DNA from: CAG-698 sp964385755
GTDB taxonomy: Bacteria; Bacillota_I; Bacilli_A; ML615J-28; CAG-698
Assembly: GCA_964385755.1 (NCBI GenBank)
Contig: CAYLPZ010000008.1
Coordinates: 1-64,000, forward strand
Length of the DNA stretch: 64,000 nucleotides
Direction of reading: 5' to 3'
In this document: in pieces, positions 35,436-44,272 of the stretch
Layout: every line of letters starts with the position of its first letter
Numbering within the stretch: position 1 is the stretch's first letter
The notes under the pieces: generated by a model
The model's database searches: none
What the model saw: the letters and a program-made list of their open reading frames with translations, nothing else
What the model was told of the DNA's origin: nothing
Position numbers and translations under genes: made by a program

Positions 35436-38400
35436 TTAATTCTCCTTTGCTCTCAAAAGGTTAAATTCTTCACGCTTACGATCGATTTCACTATCTATTA
35501 ATTCTACATATTCAGCAAATGTTTCACGAGGGTTAGAGTCGTTTGAAATAACCTCACGAATGGCATTTTCAAGGTTACGTCCAATGTAATATCCACCAGC
35601 AACCTCAGGAATACCAAACGCATTATCAAATTGACTTGTCAAAATATCTAATTCATCTTGTGTCCAAGCAAGTTGTTCAAATGCATATCTATTACCAGTG
35701 TTGTGACGTGCACCACTACCTAAAATAGATTCAATTTCACGTGCATATTTAACTTGTACATCAGTAGAAGTCCACCATTTTAAGAATGACCATGAAGCAT
35801 CGTAAATCCATGCATTCTCTTCAGTTTCTTTCTTTTGTTTCATTATAATACTTGATGTTATACTTAAAACACCTTTATTTTCAACTGAACCATCTTCCTT
35901 TATAGTTCCAGGAAGAGGAGCAAATGACCATTTACCTGCAATATCAGGTGCAAATACTGAAAGTGTATTATATAGTGTATAACTTGAAATTCCTATTGGC
36001 ATTTCACCACTACGGAAACGGTTAGTAAAGTTTGCAGCTTTTTCAAATCCATAATCACAGAAATAACTACACCATTGTTCGAATGCCTTTTTAGCAACTT
36101 CAGTTGAGAAATCACAACGTGTTTGATCTTCTGGATAGAATTGTCCACCCATTTGATATAAAAGTGTTGAGTAAATTGTTGAACCAGCACCTTCAAATGG
36201 TAGATAGAAACTTAAATTCTTAACATTTAATTCCTTAACTAAATTTGATACATCATCCCAAGTTTTTGGAACTTCCCAACCATTTTCTTCAAATATATCT
36301 GTACGATAGAACATTACTAAGAAACCAGTTGTGTTAGGTAATCCATAGCATCCAGTGTGATTCTTAAGCTGTGGATTTTTTGCTAATGTTTCTTCATCAT
36401 ATTCTTCTTTATACATCATTGGAATTATTTCTTGTTCAGTAAATCTTTCTTTTACAGCCTCTTCAAAGTCAGGTTGATTTGTTAAATCATACACAGCACC
36501 ACGAATAGCATAGTTAACTGGCAAACCTTCACCAACATTGATTGCAACATCAGGTCCAGTTCCTGCTAAAGTTGCTGGAAGAAGAACGCTCGGAGCAAGT
36601 ACTTTTAATATTACATTACAGTCATAATCTTTATAATTATCTACTTCTTTTTCTGCTTCTTCATTTTCATAAATAAAGTACATATCTATTAAGTTCTTTA
36701 AAACGTTTGCTTGTTCACGTCCACTAGTTTCACTAGTAAGGAACCATACTTCAATTTCTCTATCAAAGCCTTCTGCAGTTGTTACACCAATAGATTCATA
36801 GTCGAATACAAATGATGCTACAAAACCACGAGTCTTGAACCATAAACCTTCGAAGAAATTATCTTCAGCGTTAGGTAATTTTGTGCCTTTAGGACATACA
36901 TAGAATGATTCAATTGTTAATGTTTGTTCTTGAATATCCATTGTCCAAGTACCTAATGATGAAAGGTTTGTTTTAAATGAAGATAAATCTTTAGTTAAGT
37001 TTCTAGGATTTGTTGCAAATCCACCAACATCTTCTTTTTCACCATCTCCATTAGCATCAACATATCCACCAATTTGTAATACTAATTTATCAAGTGTATT
37101 ATTTAAACTACTCTTTTCACCAGTAAGTTCTGTAATATATTTTGATACCGCATTTAACTCTATTGCACAATCTGACAAAATTTGTTGTAAGTCAATTGGG
37201 TCACCATTTTCATCATAACCTAAGCGGTTATTATCACCAGTTAATTTATAATCTGTATATTTATCAGGATTTGTTGTTGTAATAGCAATAATCTTTAAAT
37301 ATAAAGAATTAAGCTTATCAATAACATTATTTACTCTACTGATTGCTGAACCATAATCACCAAGTGAAGCTTGTAATGATAAAGTATGATCACCAGGTTC
37401 TAAATATACATAGTATAATTCACCATCTTCATTTCCTAAAGATACTAGTTGGTATTTAGAATTATAGAAGAAACGAAGATTAGCAGCTTCCTTAAATGGT
37501 TGCTCACCATCTACATATAAAATTCTTGTTGCAAACATACCACGAGATAAATCTTGTTTTGCACGGAAAGCAATTTGATAGAATCCTGCTTCTTTTACAT
37601 TTATTTTCCAACTAATCATATCACCAGCTTCAGACCATTTAGACCCACCAATAGCATTATATTTAGTACGAACTGGATCATTTGGATAGTTAGTTGCACT
37701 TGTTCTATCTGAGATAGGATATAGTGTTGGACTAGTTGCATTTCTGCCACTTCCTTCTGCTTCATATTTATATTCGGAAGCATCTAGGATTGTCATATTT
37801 TCATTTACATTCTTAGTAGCTAAGATTTCTTGATAATATTCTTCATATGTTGGTAAAGAATAACTATCAAGTGATACAATTTCAAGTTTAGTTACTACTA
37901 AACCTTCTCTTACACTTTCAAAAGTAAGTTCATTTGTACCCTTTTGTAAAAGCAACATATATGGAGTTGGAATATATCCTGTTACATCTTGTAAAAATTC
38001 ATCTTGATGATAAACATAAATCTCAGTTTGACTAGGCTTCAAGTCATTCCCATTGATATCTTGAGTTATTTCATCAGCGTCTTTATAGTTTCTTGAGAAA
38101 GATAAACTTTGTAAATCATCAAATAATATTTCACCATTTACATATAACTTTCTTTCAACAGCAGAGCCTTTTCCTTTAGGAACGAAATAACTAAGTTTTA
38201 AATAATAAAATCCTGTTTTAGGAATATCATTAATAGTGTATGTTACAGTACCTTTTTCACCAACATAAGTACCTTTATCACCATTTAAGTATTCATCGTA
38301 GTTTTTAACATCAAGCTCTGAACTTGGCCATGAGTTATCCGCATTGACTGCTTCGCCATCAATATAACCATTCTTACCATCAACTACGATTGGGTTCATC

Positions 38401-38699
38401 TTAGTGTCTGTTAAACTCAAATAGTTTTGATGAAATTGGAAATCATCATCACCATTTGTAATATCATTAATGTCATAAGATTCAAGTTTTGATTTTTCAA
38501 CACCAACAGATAGTTTTACATAATCTTGGTAGCTTCCTGAAGGAATAGTTACTTCGGTTGCTGAAGAATTCGTTGTGATGTGTCTTGCATTTGTAAAACT
38601 TGTAACAATAGAATAAGTTAACACACCAACTATTAAAACTAAAATTAATAGGAGTGTAACTTTCTTAACGATTCTTGAATTAATCTTCGGTTTTTTCAT
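35436..38699 (-). CDS. Large solute-binding protein with two carbohydrate-binding-like modules
   Basis: A 1087-residue protein. Residues 1-38 are a membrane anchor or signal without a lipobox. Two jelly-roll modules follow (about 60-275 and 300-460), the second resembling CBM35-like modules (YEAEGSG, then FYQIAFRAK, then VYLEPGDHTLSL). A helical linker contains the Ca-loop-like DANGDGEKED near 555. The C-terminal part (about 640-1087) is a family 1 solute-binding domain with GLPNTTGFLVMFYRTDIFEENGW. The ATG overlaps the GH20 stop (TAATG). Such long binding proteins accompany DUF5696/YIP1 transporters. It probably captures an oligosaccharide at the cell surface. Confidence 0.85.
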   Translation of the reverse strand: MKKPKINSRIVKKVTLLLILVLIVGVLTYSIVTSFTNARHITTNSSATEVTIPSGSYQDYVKLSVGVEKSKLESYDINDITNGDDDFQFHQNYLSLTDTKMNPIVVDGKNGYIDGEAVNADNSWPSSELDVKNYDEYLNGDKGTYVGEKGTVTYTINDIPKTGFYYLKLSYFVPKGKGSAVERKLYVNGEILFDDLQSLSFSRNYKDADEITQDINGNDLKPSQTEIYVYHQDEFLQDVTGYIPTPYMLLLQKGTNELTFESVREGLVVTKLEIVSLDSYSLPTYEEYYQEILATKNVNENMTILDASEYKYEAEGSGRNATSPTLYPISDRTSATNYPNDPVRTKYNAIGGSKWSEAGDMISWKINVKEAGFYQIAFRAKQDLSRGMFATRILYVDGEQPFKEAANLRFFYNSKYQLVSLGNEDGELYYVYLEPGDHTLSLQASLGDYGSAISRVNNVIDKLNSLYLKIIAITTTNPDKYTDYKLTGDNNRLGYDENGDPIDLQQILSDCAIELNAVSKYITELTGEKSSLNNTLDKLVLQIGGYVDANGDGEKEDVGGFATNPRNLTKDLSSFKTNLSSLGTWTMDIQEQTLTIESFYVCPKGTKLPNAEDNFFEGLWFKTRGFVASFVFDYESIGVTTAEGFDREIEVWFLTSETSGREQANVLKNLIDMYFIYENEEAEKEVDNYKDYDCNVILKVLAPSVLLPATLAGTGPDVAINVGEGLPVNYAIRGAVYDLTNQPDFEEAVKERFTEQEIIPMMYKEEYDEETLAKNPQLKNHTGCYGLPNTTGFLVMFYRTDIFEENGWEVPKTWDDVSNLVKELNVKNLSFYLPFEGAGSTIYSTLLYQMGGQFYPEDQTRCDFSTEVAKKAFEQWCSYFCDYGFEKAANFTNRFRSGEMPIGISSYTLYNTLSVFAPDIAGKWSFAPLPGTIKEDGSVENKGVLSITSSIIMKQKKETEENAWIYDASWSFLKWWTSTDVQVKYAREIESILGSGARHNTGNRYAFEQLAWTQDELDILTSQFDNAFGIPEVAGGYYIGRNLENAIREVISNDSNPRETFAEYVELIDSEIDRKREEFNLLRAKEN

Positions 38700-40612
38700 T
38701 ACTGGTTTCCTCTTTTCATAAGAAATTGTTTAGTTTCTTCAACTAGACTAAAGAAATCTTCTTGATAGCTAATACTTTCATCTAAGTCACTTAACTTATT
38801 TCTTGCTAGCCAAAGTGTTTTTTGATTTTCAATGTACTTTTCTTTTTTATCTATTATTTTTTCAAGCATAAAAATAATATCATTTGTTGTGTTATCTAAT
38901 TGTGGTTTAGATAAGTTATTTAAACTTGAATACATATTCATCGCATAACTAAAATCAATAATCATTTGTAATAAACTAATACTTTGCTTAAGTTCATTTA
39001 CAGCAAGTTTTAATTTGTCATTTTTATTTTCTAACAAATCAAGTTCTTTTGCTTTTTGATTAAATAAATTAGAAAGTAAAATATGTTTCTCTTTTGAAAG
39101 CAAACAAGCTTTTGACAAAAAATAATCAATTGCACTAATATTAGCTTTTTTTGCCTCTTTAATTGCTACGCTTGCCCACATAAAAGTGTAAAAGCTTCTT
39201 GTGCCATTTCCTCCATAATCTAAATCATATCTTGAATAATGATTTAAATCTAATAATAAATCACCAAAGATTTGCGAATCATCTTCAAATAATGTATTTA
39301 AATAATCTCTAACTTTAAGTATTGTTCCTTCTTTATGCGACCAAGAGTACATCCCCGCATAAATTAATGGTGAAAGTGAAATAGGCCAAAATTGTATATG
39401 CCCAAAATCACCCCAGTCAGTTAAAAGAATTCCTTTTCCATTATAATCATATACAGCATCAACACTGTTTTTTATATTTTCATACCAATCTAAAAATCTA
39501 CCAAGAAAACTTGACCAACTAGTCGTTCCTGGTGCACACATAAACTCAACATTTTTTTCATTCAGTTTTTTCGCATGACTTGCGAAAGGATAGTTAGCAT
39601 CATAACCCCAATCGATAAAAATAACATCTTTGTCAAGTTTATCCCATTTATCTTCATGTCTTACTAAAACATCGCCCCACATTAGTGGTTTTTTATGATA
39701 TTTTTTAACCTCTTTTATAGCTTTATTTAGATAGTCAATATAAAGATCTTCACGATTCATCCCTTCTGTTTTTCCATGTCCAAGTTCGAATGGTTCATCA
39801 AAATTCATATTGAAATATTGTGAATCAGAATATGGAATCATATCTTGATACATTTTCTTAACCAACTCTAAACTTCGTTCGTCTAATGGATTTAATGTAC
39901 TAGGTTCTCTCCATCTCCCCCAAAGGTTAATTCCTTCTGGGCAACAAGCTAAATCTTTATACTCATCAAGTTCAAGCCACTTTGTCATGTGTCCAAAGCC
40001 ATTTTGGTTTGGAACTAGATCAATAAATCTACTTTTCGCATATTTTGATAACTCAATGAATTCTGATAGGGTAATACATTTGTTTTCACTTACTAAATGT
40101 TTTAATTTTTCACTTTCTTTTATAAATTGATATTCAAATGAGAAACCTTCGACATATAATTCTAAGTGATTCATTTTCAATCGTGCCATCAAATCTATTA
40201 ACTTTTTAATCTCTGAGATTTTTGGAACTTTATTACGACTAATATCAAGCATAAAGCCACGCACACTAAGTGTTGGATAATCGACAATTTTTGCTTTTTC
40301 CACATTATCTTCTTCTATAATTTGATCTAATGTACAAAGAGCATAAAATAATCCGCTATTGTCAAAGTATGAAATACTAATTTTTTCATCAATGACTATT
40401 TTGTAACCTTCTTTTTCCAATTCATTAGACTGTTTTGCTAATACTGTAGCAGTACTTTCCTTCTTTACAGTTTCAAATTTTATTTTAAAGAAATCAAAAT
40501 CAATAAAAGCGTTTACCTTTTCGTCAAAAAAGAATATTTTTAATGGGTTTTCAACTTTTATTTTTTCTTTAAAAACTTGTATGTAATTCACTTCAGGAAA
40601 AATTTTTTTCAT
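38699..40612 (-). CDS. Family GH20 beta-N-acetylhexosaminidase, cytoplasmic
   Basis: A 637-residue enzyme expected to release terminal GlcNAc or GalNAc. It has a zincin-like N-terminal domain (about 1-125), then a GH20 barrel starting RGFMLDISRNKVP. The catalytic Asp-Glu pair is in NFDEPFELG near residue 270, where most family members have GGDE. A helical C-terminal domain follows. There is no signal peptide, so it acts on imported sugar. The ATG at 40610-40612 is preceded by GGAG at the proper distance; the ATG at 40624 lies ahead of that RBS. It is the first gene of the long ABC operon and its promoter carries a cre-like site, so expression should respond to carbon supply. Confidence 0.88.
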   Translation of the reverse strand: MKKIFPEVNYIQVFKEKIKVENPLKIFFFDEKVNAFIDFDFFKIKFETVKKESTATVLAKQSNELEKEGYKIVIDEKISISYFDNSGLFYALCTLDQIIEEDNVEKAKIVDYPTLSVRGFMLDISRNKVPKISEIKKLIDLMARLKMNHLELYVEGFSFEYQFIKESEKLKHLVSENKCITLSEFIELSKYAKSRFIDLVPNQNGFGHMTKWLELDEYKDLACCPEGINLWGRWREPSTLNPLDERSLELVKKMYQDMIPYSDSQYFNMNFDEPFELGHGKTEGMNREDLYIDYLNKAIKEVKKYHKKPLMWGDVLVRHEDKWDKLDKDVIFIDWGYDANYPFASHAKKLNEKNVEFMCAPGTTSWSSFLGRFLDWYENIKNSVDAVYDYNGKGILLTDWGDFGHIQFWPISLSPLIYAGMYSWSHKEGTILKVRDYLNTLFEDDSQIFGDLLLDLNHYSRYDLDYGGNGTRSFYTFMWASVAIKEAKKANISAIDYFLSKACLLSKEKHILLSNLFNQKAKELDLLENKNDKLKLAVNELKQSISLLQMIIDFSYAMNMYSSLNNLSKPQLDNTTNDIIFMLEKIIDKKEKYIENQKTLWLARNKLSDLDESISYQEDFFSLVEETKQFLMKRGNQ

Positions 40613-40673
40613 ACTATACTCCATATTTTTGATTTTTAAAGTGAAGAAAGAATTATCACTCCATTATTAACTT

Positions 40674-40702
40674 ATTATAACATAAAAGCGTTATCATTTC
40701 AA
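40674..40702 (-). promoter_or_regulatory. Promoter of the GH20-ABC operon with cre-like site
   Basis: On the minus strand TTGAAA (40697-40702), a 17-base spacer and a perfect TATAAT (40674-40679). The spacer contains, read on the plus strand, ATAAAAGCGTTATCAT (40682-40697). This fits the CcpA consensus WTGNAANCGNWNNCAW at all but one defined position. The arrangement is the same as at 6977-7005. Confidence 0.72.
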
Positions 40703-40792
40703 GGCATTATAAATCTCTATTTTTTGTTTTTTTTATTTCATTTTTTACATATTATTTATTTAAATATATATTACCAAACTATTATTTCCTAT

Positions 40793-40836
40793 AAAAAATA
40801 AAAATCCTATAAATACTTTTCTTTAGTATCTATAGG
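40793..40836 (-). terminator. Terminator of the dus-lysA-GHL10 operon
   Basis: A 12-bp stem with one mismatch (CCTATAAATACT at 40806-40817, AGTATCTATAGG at 40825-40836) lies 11 bases past the GHL10 stop. On the minus strand it is followed by ATTTTTATTTTT. Confidence 0.8.
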
Positions 40837-40847
40837 TTTTTTATCTT

Positions 40848-42161
40848 TTATTTTGCCAAAACGTCTTTTGTCCACATTTTCTTTAATAACTTTTTACCTT
40901 CTTTAATACTTTCACAATCTTCACGTTTAAAGTCTTTATACGTAAAGAACATCGTTCCACAGACATTATCAATAGTTTGATTGTATTTTAATTGATTAGG
41001 AATTTCTTCACTATTAGCCCAAGAACCTTCACTACTATAACGATATATTGCTTGTCCAATGTAAAGTTTCACATTTGTTCCTTTTACTGCCCAGCTCCAC
41101 CAATCAACTAGATCAGCATAACGAACAGAACATACCTCTTTTCCTTCATCATTTAGTTTAGTATTATCCATATCAAAATATACCTGAGGAGTAACATAAT
41201 CAATCCAACCATTTTGAATCCATTTATAAATATCTGCATAAAGTCCCTTATAATTTGTAAAGCAGCTACTTGCATTATTTGAGCCATATTCCCAAGCTCC
41301 TTCATCAGGTTCTTTGTAATTTGCTTTAAGTGTACGATAAATCCCAAAAGGACTTATTCCAAACTCAACTTTTTTTGAAAGTTTTGCAAGTTTATTGTGA
41401 ATTAATTCAATCATTAAATCAACGTTGTTTCTACGAAAATCACTTATCTTCGTAAAACCTGCTTTAATCATTTTGTTCATTTCTTCTTCATCATTTATAT
41501 CCTCATATGGATAAAAATAATCATCAATATGAACTGCTTTAATATCATATTTTTCACAAATTTCAATAATACTATCACTAACATATTCACGAACAACAGA
41601 GTTTGAAGGATCAAGAAGTAGCTTATTATCTTTTGTTAAAATAGTACACTCTGGGTGCTTCTTACAAAAGTTTTTATCATCAAGAGTAGAAATATATTCT
41701 TCTTTAGATTGATTGATTTCTTTAAGATTAACTCTTCCAGCTCTATATGGGTTTATCCATGCATGAACATCAATGCCTTGCTTTTTTGCTTCTTCTACAA
41801 AAAAGCCAAAAACATCAAAGCCAGGATATACTCCTTCTTTTCCGCTTAAAAACTGGCTCCAAGGATTCATTTCTGATTCGTAAAGAGCATCATTAACTGG
41901 TCTTACTTGGAAAATTACTGTGTTCATATGATATTCTTTAACGGTTTTAATAACATCAAGCAAATAATTTTTCAACATTTCAATACTTTCTTCTGTTACA
42001 TCTTTCATTTTAGGAATATCAATATTTGCTACTGTTGAAAACCAAACACCGCGAAGCTCACTATCTTTTTCTTTATATTCATCACAAATTAAAACATCTT
42101 TTGTACTATTATAATATTTAATGTTACCTTCAAAACAAAATCTCTTAACTGGTTTTAACAT
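40848..42161 (-). CDS. GHL10 family (PF02638) glycoside hydrolase, cytoplasmic
   Basis: A 437-residue TIM-barrel protein of the GHL10 family. Visible blocks are LRGVWFSTVANIDIP near residue 36, NTVIFQVRP near 80, VHAWINPYRAG near 130, the acidic centre AVHIDDYFYPY near 210, and DYVTPQVYFD near 325. The best-known member, E. coli DigH (YddW), cleaves peptide-free peptidoglycan strands, which suits this locus. Most homologues are lipoproteins; this one has no signal peptide and would act on imported material. It is the last gene of the dus-led operon, with a terminator right after it. Confidence 0.85.
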   Translation of the reverse strand: MLKPVKRFCFEGNIKYYNSTKDVLICDEYKEKDSELRGVWFSTVANIDIPKMKDVTEESIEMLKNYLLDVIKTVKEYHMNTVIFQVRPVNDALYESEMNPWSQFLSGKEGVYPGFDVFGFFVEEAKKQGIDVHAWINPYRAGRVNLKEINQSKEEYISTLDDKNFCKKHPECTILTKDNKLLLDPSNSVVREYVSDSIIEICEKYDIKAVHIDDYFYPYEDINDEEEMNKMIKAGFTKISDFRRNNVDLMIELIHNKLAKLSKKVEFGISPFGIYRTLKANYKEPDEGAWEYGSNNASSCFTNYKGLYADIYKWIQNGWIDYVTPQVYFDMDNTKLNDEGKEVCSVRYADLVDWWSWAVKGTNVKLYIGQAIYRYSSEGSWANSEEIPNQLKYNQTIDNVCGTMFFTYKDFKREDCESIKEGKKLLKKMWTKDVLAK

Positions 42162-42177
42162 TTTTATTTACCTCTTA

Positions 42178-43173
42178 TTATAAATCTTTGCGCATAATAT
42201 TAAATGATTGAACAATTCTAAGTCCTGCATATAAATAAATATTCCTTGCTCTGTTGTCTGAACCTGTGAAAAGCGTCATAAATTTTGCGCCGTTTTCTTT
42301 AGACTTTTGACAAAGCATACAGAACATTGTTTTTCCAAGTCCTCTCTTTTGAGCCTTTGGGTGAATAGCAACACCAGCAAGTGAACCTCTACCACTTTTT
42401 TCAGTTTTTACTGGCCCAGTAAATCCTAAAATTTCTCCATCTTTTTGGACAATTATTAATGGGTCAGGTTTTTCTTTTGCTAAAACGTTCTTTACTGCTC
42501 TTCTAAATCCTTCATTTTCTAAAGCATCAAACATTTCATCAAACCCATGATGCAACTTTTCATCATAGAAAGTTATTGTATAACCATCTTTTTCGTTTTC
42601 ACTAATTTTATCTAAAACTGCTTTTGGCATTTCAAACTTAGTTAAGTCTACATGAAATCCGTCTTGTTGACCATTTGAATAATATCCATTAGCTAAAAGT
42701 AAGAAATAATAAGGAGTATTATAAGGAACAGCAGGAAGACCAGCATGTTCATGGCGATCATAACCAGGTACATACCACTTAAGATTAATTGGGCTAGCAA
42801 AGTAGTTTCTTATAAACTTTCTTCCTTCTTTACGCAAATACTCTTCTAAGCGTTTTAATATGTTAGTTCCAATCTTTTTTCTTTGATATTCTTTTTTTAC
42901 TACTATCATTGTAATAAAACCAGGTGTTACCTCTGGATTTGTTCCTTTTACATAAATAGCATTACCAAATCCTACTACCATATCATTTACCACCGCAACA
43001 ACACTCCCATTATTATCATAATGAGGATTTAACATAAATTTGTTACGAAAATCATCATAACTCATGTCCTCAAAAATTGAATTTGGATAACTAGATTCAT
43101 TCCAAATATCAACTACAGTTTCTAAATCTTCTCTCTTAAATAACCTATAAGTAACATTTAATAAATTATCCAT
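42178..43173 (-). CDS. Tandem GNAT-family N-acetyltransferase (second copy)
   Basis: A 331-residue protein with two GNAT folds. The first has VKKEYQRKKIGTNIL (near 93) and the second the fully canonical GVAIHPKAQKRGLGKTMF (near 275) with the acetyl-CoA P-loop. It resembles the acetyltransferase at 21724-22713 in length and domain layout, though there the first fold keeps the better loop. RBS AAGAGG. It lies between a serine hydrolase and GHL10, so an amino-sugar or murein fragment is the likeliest acceptor by context only. Confidence 0.8.
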   Translation of the reverse strand: MDNLLNVTYRLFKREDLETVVDIWNESSYPNSIFEDMSYDDFRNKFMLNPHYDNNGSVVAVVNDMVVGFGNAIYVKGTNPEVTPGFITMIVVKKEYQRKKIGTNILKRLEEYLRKEGRKFIRNYFASPINLKWYVPGYDRHEHAGLPAVPYNTPYYFLLLANGYYSNGQQDGFHVDLTKFEMPKAVLDKISENEKDGYTITFYDEKLHHGFDEMFDALENEGFRRAVKNVLAKEKPDPLIIVQKDGEILGFTGPVKTEKSGRGSLAGVAIHPKAQKRGLGKTMFCMLCQKSKENGAKFMTLFTGSDNRARNIYLYAGLRIVQSFNIMRKDL

Positions 43174-43186
43174 AAAAACCTCTTAT

Positions 43187-44263
43187 TTATTCATTTATTC
43201 CAAAATTAGCAATAATAAAATTACCTAATCTTCCTCTAAAAGGAATAATTTTTGTATTTTCTCTTGTTGGATGAACACGATTAGATAGAAGTGAAAAACC
43301 TACTTTATTAATACGATCTATAAAAATATTAGTTCCAGTAAATCCTGTATGTAAGATTGTCTCTTTGCTAGCTAAGTCACCAGCAGAACAATAGTCACCC
43401 TGGACTATCCATCCAATTCCCCTTGTGTTTACAAGCATGCAAACTCCACGCTTTTCTTCTACTTGTTTTGTAAAAAGAAGATCAATGGTAGCTTTAGAGA
43501 ATACTCTTGTGTTTTGATAAACACCTTCATTTAATATCATTTGAATAAAATGTGATACATCTTCTACAGTACTAAATAATCCTGCATGACCACTTACACC
43601 ACCTAAAATGTAACTTAATTCATCATGAACTTTACCCCTTACGATCCCACTAACTATTCTATCATTACGCATTTCAGTTGGAGCACATCTTTTAATATCT
43701 AGTGGGTTATAGCCAGTATCATTCATCTTTAATGGTTTAAAGATATACTCCTTTGCAAATTCATCTAATTTCATTTTTGATACTTCTTCAACAATAAATC
43801 CTAGAAGAATAAATCCAATATCTGAGTACACTATTTTAGTATTTTTTTCATATACAAGATCTAAAGCATATATTTTATCTAACGCTTCTTCTCTTGAAGC
43901 AATGCTTTTAACACCAGAAACACCTGCTGGAAGACCAGATGTATGTGTTAACAAATCCCATAGTACAATGTTTTCATGACGAAAACGTGGAAGATATGAA
44001 CTTACTTTATCAAATAGTCTAATCTTTCCTTGTTCCATTAATTTTAAAATACAAGATGTTGTGGAAATGACTTTTGAACAAGATGCCATATCATAAAGTG
44101 TATCAAGATTATTTTCTTCTTTTAATGGATATAATGACTTGTAACCAAATGTATTTTTATATATGCCACCACTACAACATAAAACATAATTACAACCAGG
44201 AAATACATCATCATTTATTGCTTCTACAATTAAGTTATTTAAGTTATCTAATTTTTCTTGCAT
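43187..44263 (-). CDS. Beta-lactamase-fold serine hydrolase (AmiE/EstB-like)
   Basis: A 358-residue cytoplasmic serine hydrolase of the penicillin-binding-protein/class C beta-lactamase superfamily. The SxxK tetrad is SCSK near residue 66. The second motif is YSD near 145 (YxN in many relatives). HTGFTG near 313 stands in for the KTG-like third motif. There is no signal peptide. In B. subtilis the murein-recycling operon carries AmiE (YbbE) of the same superfamily, which cuts the peptide off MurNAc. That role is a good inference here, next to a dipeptidase/DAP decarboxylase fusion. An esterase or D-Ala carboxypeptidase cannot be excluded. Confidence 0.78.
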   Translation of the reverse strand: MQEKLDNLNNLIVEAINDDVFPGCNYVLCCSGGIYKNTFGYKSLYPLKEENNLDTLYDMASCSKVISTTSCILKLMEQGKIRLFDKVSSYLPRFRHENIVLWDLLTHTSGLPAGVSGVKSIASREEALDKIYALDLVYEKNTKIVYSDIGFILLGFIVEEVSKMKLDEFAKEYIFKPLKMNDTGYNPLDIKRCAPTEMRNDRIVSGIVRGKVHDELSYILGGVSGHAGLFSTVEDVSHFIQMILNEGVYQNTRVFSKATIDLLFTKQVEEKRGVCMLVNTRGIGWIVQGDYCSAGDLASKETILHTGFTGTNIFIDRINKVGFSLLSNRVHPTRENTKIIPFRGRLGNFIIANFGINE

Positions 44264-44272
44264 AAGACCCTT

